From REEB506 sp049317545 (lineage in GTDB: Bacteria > Pseudomonadota > Alphaproteobacteria > Caulobacterales > Aquidulcibacteraceae): a stretch of 64,000 nucleotides of DNA. How positions within the stretch are numbered: position 1 is the stretch's first letter; the number at the start of each line of letters is the position of its first letter. Of this stretch, positions 1 through 7,520 are shown in pieces. Below the pieces are notes generated by a model that saw only the letters and a program-made list of their open reading frames with translations, did not search any database and was not told the DNA's origin. The stretch is from NCBI GenBank assembly GCA_049317545.1, contig JBMOIB010000004.1, positions 19,395 to 83,394 on the forward strand, given 5' to 3'. Position numbers and translations under genes: made by a program.

Positions 1-245
1 TACTTGACCGGGAGCTTCTTGCCGGCGTCGGCGCGCTGACGGCGGCGGCGCTCGCCGCCCATGAGGCCCTCGACGGTGAGGCCGAGCTCGGCGGCGCGCT
101 CGCGCATTTCCTCGATAAGGGCCTGCTTGGCTTCGCCGAGTTTGGCTTCGCGCACACGTTCGGCTTCCGCGATCAAACTGGTGAGATCAGCGGGAGAAAG
201 ATGGTCGATAGCGGGTAGATTTGACTTTTCCGGCTTCTTCGTCAT
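1..245 (-). CDS. H-NS/HvrA-family histone-like nucleoid protein, C-terminus cut by window edge
   Basis: This is the N-terminal 81 codons of a small basic DNA-binding protein; the gene runs off the left edge. The start is the ATG at 245-243, read as MTKKPEKSNLPAID. An alpha-helical, charged stretch follows (LIAEAERVREAKLGEAKQAL), then GLTVEGLMGGERRRRQ and finally KKLPVKY. That last motif normally leads into the C-terminal DNA-binding loop (W-S-G-R-G-R-x-P-x-W) of alphaproteobacterial H-NS proteins such as HvrA. The loop itself lies outside the window and is not seen. Family role: AT-biased nucleoid binding and silencing as an oligomer. The family call rests on the coiled oligomerisation region plus KKLPVKY. 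Confidence 0.8.
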   Translation of the reverse strand, partial: MTKKPEKSNLPAIDHLSPADLTSLIAEAERVREAKLGEAKQALIEEMRERAAELGLTVEGLMGGERRRRQRADAGKKLPVK

Positions 246-288
246 CGCAATTTGCACCTATCCAAAAACCACCCAGGAGGATGCTTAC

Positions 289-378
289 ATGAGCGCTTCG
301 CGACTAAGATTCAATGAATTTATCGCCAGCGCGCCAAAAGCAACCGCGCCAGATGAAAAGCCGACAACACGCCGATGA
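289..378 (+). CDS. Possible 29-residue ORF with a strong Shine-Dalgarno
   Basis: A perfect AGGAGG lies at 275-280, eight bases before an ATG at 289. The ORF reads MSASRLRFNEF and ends at a TGA at 376-378. It starts in the gap between the H-NS-like gene and the VanZ-like gene, both on the minus strand, and overlaps the 3' end of the VanZ-like gene in antisense. I recognise no family. It could be a small protein, a leader peptide, a remnant of a longer gene, or a chance match. The ribosome-binding site is the only positive evidence. Confidence 0.25.
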   Translation: MSASRLRFNEFIASAPKATAPDEKPTTRR

Positions 379-712
379 CTGCGGTCGTATCGGCAACCCA
401 ATCCATAGCATCCGCATCGCGGCCTATGACCGGCAAACCCTGAAAGACCTCAATCAAAGCCCCGAAAAACGAAAGCCCAATCGCGAGCTTGATGAAGTTT
501 GCCCTTGGGAAAGAAAACACTGCGAACACCGCAAGCGTCGCAAATGCAACCATATGTAGGACTTTGTCCGATTTGAAGATTTGGTCGCTGGTCGGGTCCG
601 GCCACAAGGCGCCGACCAGAGAAGCGACCAGGGCGACTGCAAACATCGCCCGCGCCACCGCCACAAAGCGCGGCGAAGCGGCCCAATGTCTGAGGTGCGC
701 CCCGGTCTCCAT
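320..712 (-). CDS. VanZ-like small membrane protein
   Basis: The protein has 130 residues and about four hydrophobic segments: FAVALVASLVGALW near residue 25, VAFATLAVFAVFSF near 58, LAIGLSFFGALIEVFQ near 80, and a last one near 110. SDKVLHMVAFATLA and the acidic patch GRDADAMDWVADTTAV are typical of VanZ-like proteins, in which a D-x-x-D/N motif lies between transmembrane helices. The role is unknown outside teicoplanin resistance, and most bacterial homologues are uncharacterised. The start codon directly abuts the stop of the upstream dehydrogenase gene, so the two are probably co-transcribed. The family call is good; function is not established. Confidence 0.75.
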   Translation of the reverse strand: METGAHLRHWAASPRFVAVARAMFAVALVASLVGALWPDPTSDQIFKSDKVLHMVAFATLAVFAVFSFPRANFIKLAIGLSFFGALIEVFQGLPVIGRDADAMDWVADTTAVIGVLSAFHLARLLLARWR

Positions 713-1726
713 TCAGAAATTCAGGACGATTTTGCCAAAGTGGGCGCCCGCCTGCATGGCCTCGAACGCGGCGCGCGCGTCGGTCCAAGCGTAGGTCTTG
801 TCGACCACAGGTTCGATTCGATGCAGAGACATGGCGCGCAGCATATCAGAGAAGTTATCGCGCGACCCGACAGACAAACCCTGAACCCGCGCATTGGTCC
901 AGATCAGCATCGGAATGGGGATCGGTTCGGCAATCCCGGTCAACAGGCCGACGATCGCGATATGGCCCTGCTGGCGAACGCTTTTGAGGCTTTCCATAAG
1001 CGTCTTGGCGCCGCCCACTTCGACGACAAGGTCGGCGCCGCGGCCGCCGGTTATCCGCCGCACCTCACGCGACCAATCGGGAACCGCTGAATAATTGACC
1101 CCATGATGGGCGCCCATGGCTTTGGCGCGCGCAAGCTTTTCGTCTGACGACGAGGTGATGATGATCTCGCAGCCCAGTGCCTTTGCGAACTGCAGCGCAA
1201 AGATCGACACCCCGCCGGTGCCTTGAAGGACAACAACGTCGCCGGCTTTGACCCCGCCATCAACGACCAGTGCTCGCCAGGCCGTCACCGCCGCGCACGG
1301 CAGGCTCGCGACCTGGGCGTCTGATAGAAACTCTGGAACCTTGATCACGCCATGCTCGGAGATCTTCATGAACTCCTGGCCGCACCCGTCGCGGGGACCG
1401 CCTAGCGAACCTGCCAGGCGGGACGGCGTCGGCGGGCCAGCGATCCAGGTGTCGGAGAAGAACAGGCTTGCAACCCGGTCGCCCACGGCGAGCGTCGTCA
1501 CGCCGGGCCCGATCGCTTCGACCACGCCGCAACCGTCGGAAAATGGGACCAGCGGCAGAGGATGGCCCCCGCCGTAGGTGCCGGCGACCGTCAGCAGATC
1601 GCGGAAGTTGAGGCTGACCGCACGCATGCGGACGATGACCTCGCCCTGCCCCGGGGTCGGGTCAGGACGATCGGCGATCTTCAAGTTCTCGAGACCGTAG
1701 GCTCCCTGGATTTCGAGCACGCGCAT
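713..1726 (-). CDS. Zinc-independent MDR-family NAD(P)-dependent alcohol dehydrogenase/quinone oxidoreductase-like
   Basis: This 337-residue medium-chain dehydrogenase/reductase has an N-terminal GroES-like domain (EVIVRMRAVSLNFRDLL) followed by a Rossmann domain with the nucleotide loop GTGGVSIFALQFAKALG near residue 170. The four structural-zinc cysteines and the usual catalytic Cys/His zinc ligands are absent. That places it with quinone-reductase-like and other zinc-free MDR enzymes. The substrate cannot be told from sequence. The upstream MFS transporter gene ends 13 bases before this gene's ATG on the same strand, and the VanZ-like gene follows without a gap. Confidence 0.85.
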   Translation of the reverse strand: MRVLEIQGAYGLENLKIADRPDPTPGQGEVIVRMRAVSLNFRDLLTVAGTYGGGHPLPLVPFSDGCGVVEAIGPGVTTLAVGDRVASLFFSDTWIAGPPTPSRLAGSLGGPRDGCGQEFMKISEHGVIKVPEFLSDAQVASLPCAAVTAWRALVVDGGVKAGDVVVLQGTGGVSIFALQFAKALGCEIIITSSSDEKLARAKAMGAHHGVNYSAVPDWSREVRRITGGRGADLVVEVGGAKTLMESLKSVRQQGHIAIVGLLTGIAEPIPIPMLIWTNARVQGLSVGSRDNFSDMLRAMSLHRIEPVVDKTYAWTDARAAFEAMQAGAHFGKIVLNF

Positions 1727-1739
1727 TCGCTTCCCTCCT

Positions 1740-2921
1740 TTAGGCTTGGTTTTTCTCTCGATGCATCATGTGGGCGATCAAAAGGCCGCCGGCGAGCGCA
1801 AGCCCCGCCATCGCCCAATAGCCATGGACTCCGACCGTATCGTAGAGCGCGCCAGAACCGATCGAGGCGACGCCCATGAACGTGCCTGAAGCAAGCGCGG
1901 CGTAGAGCGTCTGGCCCGACGCGGCGGCATGCTCAGGCGTCTCGCGCTGGACGATGCGGACCGCGCCGACGTGTGCGGCGGCGAAGGTCAGCGCATGCAG
2001 CGCCTGCAGCGGTATGATCAGGGCCGCCGGCGGCGCCAGCGCAAACAGCGACCAGCGCACGACCCCTGCTCCAGCCCCAATGAGCGCCAGCATTTCAGGG
2101 CGCATCCGTCGTTCGATCGCCGGCAGAGCCGCAAGGAACCCGATCTCAACCAACACGCCAACCGCCCACAAGAGGCCGGTGAAGCTCGCGGAAATCCCCT
2201 GCTTCTCCCAGACGAGCGTCGAAAATCCATAATAGAACGCGTGGCCGGCCTGGATGAGACCGCAACCGACGATCGCCAGCACATAGCGCCGATTGCGGAG
2301 CAGTGCGCCGATCTGGACGAGGCGCGCCCGATAGGAGGCGGATTGCGCGGCGCGCGGCGCCGGATCGCGCGCGAGCGAGAACGACGCCAGGAAGGTCAGG
2401 CCATAGCTCGCGACCACCCAGGCGATCGCCACATCGGCGCCGAACCGGGCGACGAGCAGACCGCCGCCGACATTCCCGAGAATGAAGGTCGCTGAAGCGA
2501 AGGCGCGGCCGACGCCATAGGGCAAACCGCCGGCCGCGCTGGCCCGCAGGATCGCGCCCTCGGCGATTGGCGTGAGCGCCGCCGCGAGCGTGGAGGCGAC
2601 GAACCCCGCGGCGAACAGCGCCCAAAAGCCGTGCGAGGACCAGAAGGCCAAAAAGGCGAGGAGCGCGCCCGCTGGCAGGAGGCGCAGCGGCAATGCGCGA
2701 TCGGCGAACCCGTCGATCCAGGCGCCGAGCAAGGGCGCGGTCACGAGACGCGCCAACGCCGCCGATGACAGCACCGCGCCGATCTCAAGCCCGGTAAGCC
2801 CGCGCTCGGCCTCCAGCCACCGCGGCAGGAACGGCATGGCTACGCCCGACGCCAGGAACGCCAGCGAAAGATAGAGCGACAAGCGAACCGCAGGGTCCGC
2901 CGCAACAGGTGTGCGATCCAT
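1740..2921 (-). CDS. MFS transporter, HcaT/PPP (MFS_1-like) family
   Basis: The 393-residue protein has the 12-helix pattern of a major facilitator. The N-terminus LSLYLSLAFLASGVAMPFLP followed by GLTGLEIGAVLSS, and the mid-protein segment ALLRNRRYVLAIVGCGLIQ followed by HAFYYGFS, resemble the 3-phenylpropionate permease-like (HcaT) group. In that group the first helix faces proline-rich PFLPxWL. It acts in the inner membrane. The substrate is unknown, although family members have been linked to aromatic acids and nucleosides. It sits between the DUF6285-like gene (11 bases upstream) and the MDR dehydrogenase (13 bases downstream), so it is likely part of the same minus-strand operon. Confidence 0.8.
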   Translation of the reverse strand: MDRTPVAADPAVRLSLYLSLAFLASGVAMPFLPRWLEAERGLTGLEIGAVLSSAALARLVTAPLLGAWIDGFADRALPLRLLPAGALLAFLAFWSSHGFWALFAAGFVASTLAAALTPIAEGAILRASAAGGLPYGVGRAFASATFILGNVGGGLLVARFGADVAIAWVVASYGLTFLASFSLARDPAPRAAQSASYRARLVQIGALLRNRRYVLAIVGCGLIQAGHAFYYGFSTLVWEKQGISASFTGLLWAVGVLVEIGFLAALPAIERRMRPEMLALIGAGAGVVRWSLFALAPPAALIIPLQALHALTFAAAHVGAVRIVQRETPEHAAASGQTLYAALASGTFMGVASIGSGALYDTVGVHGYWAMAGLALAGGLLIAHMMHREKNQA

Positions 2922-2932
2922 TGGGGGCGAGG

Positions 2933-3385
2933 CTACATCGGCGGCAGATCGACGAGGCGCGCGCGGGCGCCGTCGCGCAACAGCGTCCAGATCTCGGCGT
3001 CGATCTCGGCGGCCCAGGTCTCAGCATCCGCCTCCACAGCCGCGTGCAGGCGAATGAGCAGCGCGCGCAGCCCGGCATTCTCGATCTGCAATGCCGACAC
3101 GCGCAACGACGCGCTCGCCGGCGCTTCGCCCGCGGCCCGCAGAGCGTCGGCGAGATCACGTTCAACCGGCGTCAGCGCAGCGCGCGCAAACAGGCCGCGC
3201 AGGCGGGCGTTTTCCGTGTGCAGAACGTCGGCCGCCTTGTCGACCTCCTGGGCCGCAAGAAGCGCGAGCATCATGACGATCGTGGCGTGACCCTTGCCGT
3301 ACGGATTGGCCTCCAGCAGCGGGACGACGCCGGTCGCAAGCGTCATGGCGCCGCCGGCGAGGAGTTCGGACACCGAAGGCTTCAT
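2933..3385 (-). CDS. DUF6285-like small helical protein
   Basis: This is a 150-residue soluble, alanine/leucine-rich helical protein. It begins MKPSVSELLAGGAMTL and contains NPYGKGHATIVMMLALLAAQEVDK. The sequence matches what I remember of the domain now called DUF6285, which is usually found beside an APH-fold phosphotransferase. Here its ATG overlaps the stop of that phosphotransferase by four bases, which argues for translational coupling and perhaps a physical partnership. The function is unknown. The DUF number is from memory; the gene partnership is seen in the sequence. Confidence 0.65.
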   Translation of the reverse strand: MKPSVSELLAGGAMTLATGVVPLLEANPYGKGHATIVMMLALLAAQEVDKAADVLHTENARLRGLFARAALTPVERDLADALRAAGEAPASASLRVSALQIENAGLRALLIRLHAAVEADAETWAAEIDAEIWTLLRDGARARLVDLPPM

Positions 3386-4422
3386 GCGAGCGCTCCGCGG
3401 GCGGCGGCGGCGAGGCGCCGCGCGATGATGTCGTCATGACGAAGCGTGCAATACCAGCCGGAGAAGGCGAGCACCGGATCGGTGTTCTTGCCTGCCGCGA
3501 AGGCGTGCGAAGAGGAGAGCCAGATCGCGGCGCCCTTCACGCTCGCGAACAGCGACCACCAACGCATGGCGTCGGGATCGCATGAAAGCCCGCTCGCATT
3601 CTCCCAGATGTCGATCGCCTCGCCGCGCGGAATGGCGCCGAGCGCGAGATCGCTTCCATGGCTCCACAATGGATCCAGCGCCCAGGCGAGATCTTCGAGG
3701 GCGTCGCCGATATGGGCCATCTCCCAATCAAGGATGGCGATGATCCGGCCTTCGCCGTCATGCAGGAAGTTGCCGCTCCGATAGTCGCCGTGCACGACGC
3801 TCAGGCGTTGCGGCGGCGGTGGCGGGTTTCGGCGCAGGCGTCGGATTGCGGCCTCCACGATCGGCTGCGGCTCGAGCGCATCTGCGGCGACGACGCCGGC
3901 CCAATACTCGAGTTCGCGCGCCCAGCATTGCTCCGGATCTGGCGTATCGACGACGCCGGGAAGTTCCGTGTCATAGGGATCGACGCGGGCGATCGCGCCG
4001 AGATGGGTGAAGAACTGACGGGCGACGTCCACACGATGCGCACCGTAGGGGTCGGCCTGGAACGGACTGGCTGCCGACCCGCCCTCGATCCGCTCCATGA
4101 TGAAGAACGGCTTCCCCAGGAGCGCGGGATCAGCAACCAGCGCGATCGGCTCCGGCGCCGGCACGAGGCCATGGAAGGATCGGTAGGCCGCGAACTCCAG
4201 CGCGCGATCGGTGTCGATCAGGCTGTCGTCGGGATCGCGCCGCAGGATCAATCCGCGCTGTACCGGGCCGGCGGCGGCGTCAAAAGCGACTTCGATCGCA
4301 TAGGTCTCGCGCGACGCGCCGCCGTGGATGCGGAAATGATCGACGATCCGCAACCCCCATGAATCGGGAATCGTTGAATCGAGGAAGGCTTCGAGACGCG
4401 CGATTTCGTCCGGCGTCAGCAT
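3382..4422 (-). CDS. APH-fold phosphotransferase family protein (aminoglycoside phosphotransferase/choline kinase-like)
   Basis: The protein has 346 residues starting at MLTPDEIARLEAFLDS. It contains the APH-superfamily catalytic loop LSVVHGDYRSGNFLHD (H-G-D-x-x-x-x-N) and the metal-binding motif IIAILDWEMAHIGDALEDLAW. GGASRETYAIEV near residue 35 is the nucleotide loop. Such proteins next to acyl-CoA or sterol catabolism genes are usually not antibiotic kinases, and their small-molecule substrate is unknown. A much longer reading frame runs upstream to about 5187, but it overlaps the next gene entirely, so I start at the ATG at 4422-4420, which shares one base with that gene's stop. DUF6285-like follows with a four-base overlap. 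Confidence 0.85.
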   Translation of the reverse strand: MLTPDEIARLEAFLDSTIPDSWGLRIVDHFRIHGGASRETYAIEVAFDAAAGPVQRGLILRRDPDDSLIDTDRALEFAAYRSFHGLVPAPEPIALVADPALLGKPFFIMERIEGGSAASPFQADPYGAHRVDVARQFFTHLGAIARVDPYDTELPGVVDTPDPEQCWARELEYWAGVVAADALEPQPIVEAAIRRLRRNPPPPPQRLSVVHGDYRSGNFLHDGEGRIIAILDWEMAHIGDALEDLAWALDPLWSHGSDLALGAIPRGEAIDIWENASGLSCDPDAMRWWSLFASVKGAAIWLSSSHAFAAGKNTDPVLAFSGWYCTLRHDDIIARRLAAAARGALA

Positions 4423-5534
4423 TATTCGGCGCCGTCGACGATCGACTTGAATCCCGATGGCGCATGCGGCCCGATGACGAGCTGTTCGAGGATGCCCATG
4501 CCGGTCGACGCAAGGCCGTCTGGACCGTCGTGGCGGACTTCCGAGATCGCCTGGATGTGCAAGTTCTGCGGAACGAGCGGGTCGAGATCGGCGGGCTTGA
4601 AGTCTTCTCGCGCCACAGCGAGCGGCCCCTTCCACATGCCATGGCCCCAGTCGGCATGGCCATAGCCGATGCCCTTCATCTGGAAGTGCGCGAGCGGACG
4701 CCAGGTGACGGTGTGGCCGCGGCCGGCCGGGTCGGCGACGTCGAGGCGCGCGGACGCCGCGTGGCGACGGCCCTTGGCCCAGCTGACCTCCATGTGCGGA
4801 TGCTCGAGGTGCACGAATCCGTCGACGCCGACGCCATCTGAGGCGAGCACGGCGCGCGTGTTCCAGGGCTGGCCACGTTCGTCCTCGTTGACGTGAAAGA
4901 ACAACGACAGGTTCGGAAAATTCGTCGGCGCCCACAGCCAGTAGAACTGCGGCGCCATGGCGGGAACGGTCGGTTGCGCGTCCGGCGCGCCGATCGGCCG
5001 AATGCCCCAGGACCGGTCGCGCGTGCCCCAGCTCGTCGCGCTGTCGTAGGTTTCGCGCACGCCGTCGGCTTCCGTCCAGCCGGACCAGCGCATGTTCTGG
5101 GTGAAGCGCGTCAGGTCCATCATCATGCGCGGTCCGATCCGGCGCGTGAAGCGCGGCTCCTGGATCGGAAAGGCGCGGCCGACGCACTCAATGTCGGCGC
5201 TCATGCCTTCGGTCGGCGCGAGCCTGATGCGCAGCTTCTGGAGCGGCTCGATCACCTCGATGGAGATCGGCCCGACCGAAAGGTTCATCCGCTCCATATC
5301 GAGCACGCGCGAGGCATGGATCGAACGCTGGACGCCGTCCTTGCCGAGCAGGGAGAAATGCGCGTCCATCACATTGAGATGCGGGTAGACGCCAAAGGCG
5401 ACCGCAAAGTACGCGCCGCCGTCGGCCTGCGCGCCGCAGAAGAAATAGCGGTCGTAGAAGTTTCGATCCGATCCGGAGAACGCAATGGGCTCCGGCGTTT
5501 GATGGATCGGATATTCGTCCCCTTTCGTGAGCAC
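4422..5534 (-). CDS. Uncharacterised beta-rich protein (possible CrtC/lipocalin-like tandem domain)
   Basis: The protein has 370 residues from a GTG start at 5534, chosen because AGGGAGGA lies just upstream. The frame stays open to 5645, but that would overlap the divergent thioesterase start. It is rich in aromatic and beta-prone segments (NFYDRYFFCGAQADGGAYFAV, with YTHLN-like ends) and a tryptophan-rich second half (HTVTWRPLAHFQMKGIGYGH). It has no signal peptide and no clear catalytic motif. It reminds me of two-domain lipocalin-like proteins related to carotenoid hydratase (DUF7064/7065 type), but that is a weak guess. Its stop shares a base with the phosphotransferase start, so the two are co-translated. 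Confidence 0.55.
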   Translation of the reverse strand: MLTKGDEYPIHQTPEPIAFSGSDRNFYDRYFFCGAQADGGAYFAVAFGVYPHLNVMDAHFSLLGKDGVQRSIHASRVLDMERMNLSVGPISIEVIEPLQKLRIRLAPTEGMSADIECVGRAFPIQEPRFTRRIGPRMMMDLTRFTQNMRWSGWTEADGVRETYDSATSWGTRDRSWGIRPIGAPDAQPTVPAMAPQFYWLWAPTNFPNLSLFFHVNEDERGQPWNTRAVLASDGVGVDGFVHLEHPHMEVSWAKGRRHAASARLDVADPAGRGHTVTWRPLAHFQMKGIGYGHADWGHGMWKGPLAVAREDFKPADLDPLVPQNLHIQAISEVRHDGPDGLASTGMGILEQLVIGPHAPSGFKSIVDGAE

Positions 5535-5644
5535 GGCGTCCTCCCTATGATCCCGGCCAAGTGGGTCTGGCCTTATGGTTTTGCCTGCGAGGTTTTGACC
5601 TCGCGGTTCACTCGCCAGGGTGGACGAGCCCGCGGGAGAGTTCA

Positions 5645-6100
5645 ATGTCCACTACAAGGACTCCGCCGATGAGCATGCGCGCAGATGAGATCCACGCCTT
5701 CCTGCGCGAGGCCTTCCCTCACGGCGCCCCGCCAGAGGTCGAGTCCGCGGACGGGCGCACGGCCCGGTGTCGCATCCGCTATGCCGAAAGCCAATTGCGT
5801 CCGGGCGGCACGCTTTCCGGCCCAACGATGATGAGCCTGGCCGACACCGCGATGTACGCGCTCGTTCTATCGGCGGTCGGGTTTGCGCCCCTCGCGGTGA
5901 CGACCAACCTGTCGATCAACTTCCTGCGCAAACCGGCGCCGGGCGATTTGATCGCCGAGGCTCGTCTCCTGAAGCTCGGCAAGGCGCTTGCGGTCGGCGA
6001 CGTGTCGATTTTTTCCGATGGCGCCGACGACATCTGCGCCCATGCGGTTGTGACCTATTCCATCCCGCCGGACGCGCGGACTGCGGAGGCAAAGCGCTGA
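5645..6100 (+). CDS. PaaI-family hotdog-fold thioesterase
   Basis: The protein has 151 residues with the hotdog thioesterase core. RPGGTLSGPTMMSLADTAMYAL carries the central helix with the catalytic Asp, where the PaaI family has G-G-x-x-x-x-x-D. ALAVGDVSIFSDGADDICAHA forms the later strands. The family hydrolyses acyl-CoA thioesters in the cytoplasm, and the acyl group here is unknown. I chose the ATG at 5645 because it follows GGGAGAG; a second ATG at 5669 after AAGGA is possible. Its stop overlaps the start of the DUF423 gene (TGATG). Confidence 0.85.
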   Translation: MSTTRTPPMSMRADEIHAFLREAFPHGAPPEVESADGRTARCRIRYAESQLRPGGTLSGPTMMSLADTAMYALVLSAVGFAPLAVTTNLSINFLRKPAPGDLIAEARLLKLGKALAVGDVSIFSDGADDICAHAVVTYSIPPDARTAEAKR

Positions 6101-6498
6101 TGCGTGTAATCGGCCGCACAGCTTTCGTCGGCGCTGTGAGCGGGTTTCTCGCCGTCGCGATCGGCGCATTCGGCGCTCATGCCGTGCAGGACTCGCACGC
6201 CAAGGACCTCATCGAAACCGGCTTTCGCTATCATTCGCTGCACACAATGGCGTCCTTCGCGTCGTTGTCGTTCCGCAATTGGGGCGCGCCGATCGCCCGA
6301 TACGCGCCGCCCTTGTTTTTCGCGGGGATCGTCCTGTTCGCCGGTTCGCTCTACGCACTCGCGCTTGGCGCGCCGTCATGGGTGGGGGCCCTCACGCCCA
6401 TAGGCGGCCTCGCCTTCCTCTGCGGATGGGGCGTGCTGGCGGTTGGCGGTCTCAGCCTCGCGCGTCGTCCCTGGCGCACCGACGACGAGGCCTCGTGA
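6100..6498 (+). CDS. DUF423 membrane protein
   Basis: This 132-residue integral membrane protein has four hydrophobic helices. GFLAVAIGAFGAHAV near residue 15, followed by the amphipathic segment ETGFRYHSLHTMA, is the hallmark of DUF423 (YgdD-like) proteins. In these, the first helix is followed by a conserved G-A-F-G-A-H-x-L motif and a Y-H-x-L/H segment. The function is unknown. It is tightly packed with its neighbours: its ATG overlaps the upstream TGA, and its own TGA overlaps the next ATG. The gene at 6498 is therefore in the same operon. Confidence 0.9.
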   Translation: MRVIGRTAFVGAVSGFLAVAIGAFGAHAVQDSHAKDLIETGFRYHSLHTMASFASLSFRNWGAPIARYAPPLFFAGIVLFAGSLYALALGAPSWVGALTPIGGLAFLCGWGVLAVGGLSLARRPWRTDDEAS

Positions 6499-7511
6499 TG
6501 CGCGCTCCGCTGCGCGCACTTCCTCGCATGCCGGAGCCGCGCACCTTTGAGCGTGATGGCGTGCGGATCGTCTATTACGACGCGGGCCCGAAGAGCGCGG
6601 CGCCGCCTTTGGTGCTTTGCCATGGTTTCCCTGACATGGCCTTCGGATGGCGCAACCAAATCGCCGCTCTGGCGGCGCGCGGCTTTCGCGTTCTCGCCCT
6701 CGATCAACGCGGCTATGGCCAGAGCGACTGCCCCGCGGCGGTCGAGGCCTATGACCTCGACGCGCTGACAGGGGATCTGGCCGCTTTGTTGGATGTCGCG
6801 GGAGTCGAGAAGGCCATTTTCGTCGGCCACGATTGGGGCGGCATCGTCGTCTGGAGCCTGCCCCTGCGACAACCCGACCGGGTCGCCGGAATCGTTGCGC
6901 TCAATACGCCCTACACGAAGCGCGCTCCCGAAGATCCGATCGCGATCTACCGCCGCCGGTTCGGGCCGCGCTTTTACATCGTCCAGTTCAACGAAAATCA
7001 GGAGTCCGACCGCGCCTTCGAGGCCGACGTCGACAAAAGCGTGCGCTTCTTCCTGCGCGGCCCGGAGGACGCACCCGAAGGCGTCGACGGGCGCGCCGCG
7101 ATGGACACGATCAACGCCCTCGCCGCTTACGAGCCCGATGGCGACGCCCGCCAATTCCTGAGCCGCGAAGAGCTCGCGGTCTACGTCGACGCCTTCACCC
7201 GCACTGGCTTCACGCCGGGGATCAATTGGTACCGGAACTTCACAAGGAATTGGGCGACGACGCCTCCCGGCCCCGACCTCGTTTCCCAACCCGCGCTGAT
7301 GATCCTGTCGGGACGCGACCAGGCGCTGCCGCCGTCGGCCGCCGACGGCATGGAGAAGTATGTCATCGACCTCGAAAAACGCCTGTTGCCCGAAAGCGGA
7401 CACTGGACGCAGCAAGAATTTCCCGACGACGTGACCAACTTCATCGCAGATTGGGCCGCGCGGCGGTTCGGCGCGCCGGCGGGGCTTGCCCCTGGGTCCG
7501 ACGGTCCTTAA
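6498..7511 (+). CDS. Alpha/beta hydrolase, soluble epoxide hydrolase type
   Basis: This is a 337-residue alpha/beta hydrolase. The oxyanion-hole motif is LVLCHGFPDMAFGWR. The nucleophile elbow FVGHDWGGIVVW has Asp rather than Ser, as in epoxide hydrolases and haloalkane dehalogenases. The C-terminal catalytic His is in LPESGHWTQQEFPDDV. The lid contains NWYRNF, which may supply a ring-opening Tyr. Epoxide hydrolysis is the most likely reaction, though dehalogenation cannot be excluded. The ATG at 6498 overlaps the upstream stop; an internal ATG at 6528 (MPEPRT) is an alternative. Confidence 0.85.
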   Translation: MRAPLRALPRMPEPRTFERDGVRIVYYDAGPKSAAPPLVLCHGFPDMAFGWRNQIAALAARGFRVLALDQRGYGQSDCPAAVEAYDLDALTGDLAALLDVAGVEKAIFVGHDWGGIVVWSLPLRQPDRVAGIVALNTPYTKRAPEDPIAIYRRRFGPRFYIVQFNENQESDRAFEADVDKSVRFFLRGPEDAPEGVDGRAAMDTINALAAYEPDGDARQFLSREELAVYVDAFTRTGFTPGINWYRNFTRNWATTPPGPDLVSQPALMILSGRDQALPPSAADGMEKYVIDLEKRLLPESGHWTQQEFPDDVTNFIADWAARRFGAPAGLAPGSDGP

Positions 7512-7520
7512 GCCTTGGCC

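Noticed and set aside
4422..4422. Aminoglycoside resistance role for the APH-fold gene
   Set aside because: APH-fold proteins next to MFS, MDR and DUF6285-like genes are usually catabolic kinases, and nothing here points to an antibiotic substrate.
3382..5187. 601-residue frame suggesting a long fusion on the minus strand
   Set aside because: Only its last 346 residues match APH-fold proteins. The rest is the wrong frame through the neighbouring gene (4422-5534).
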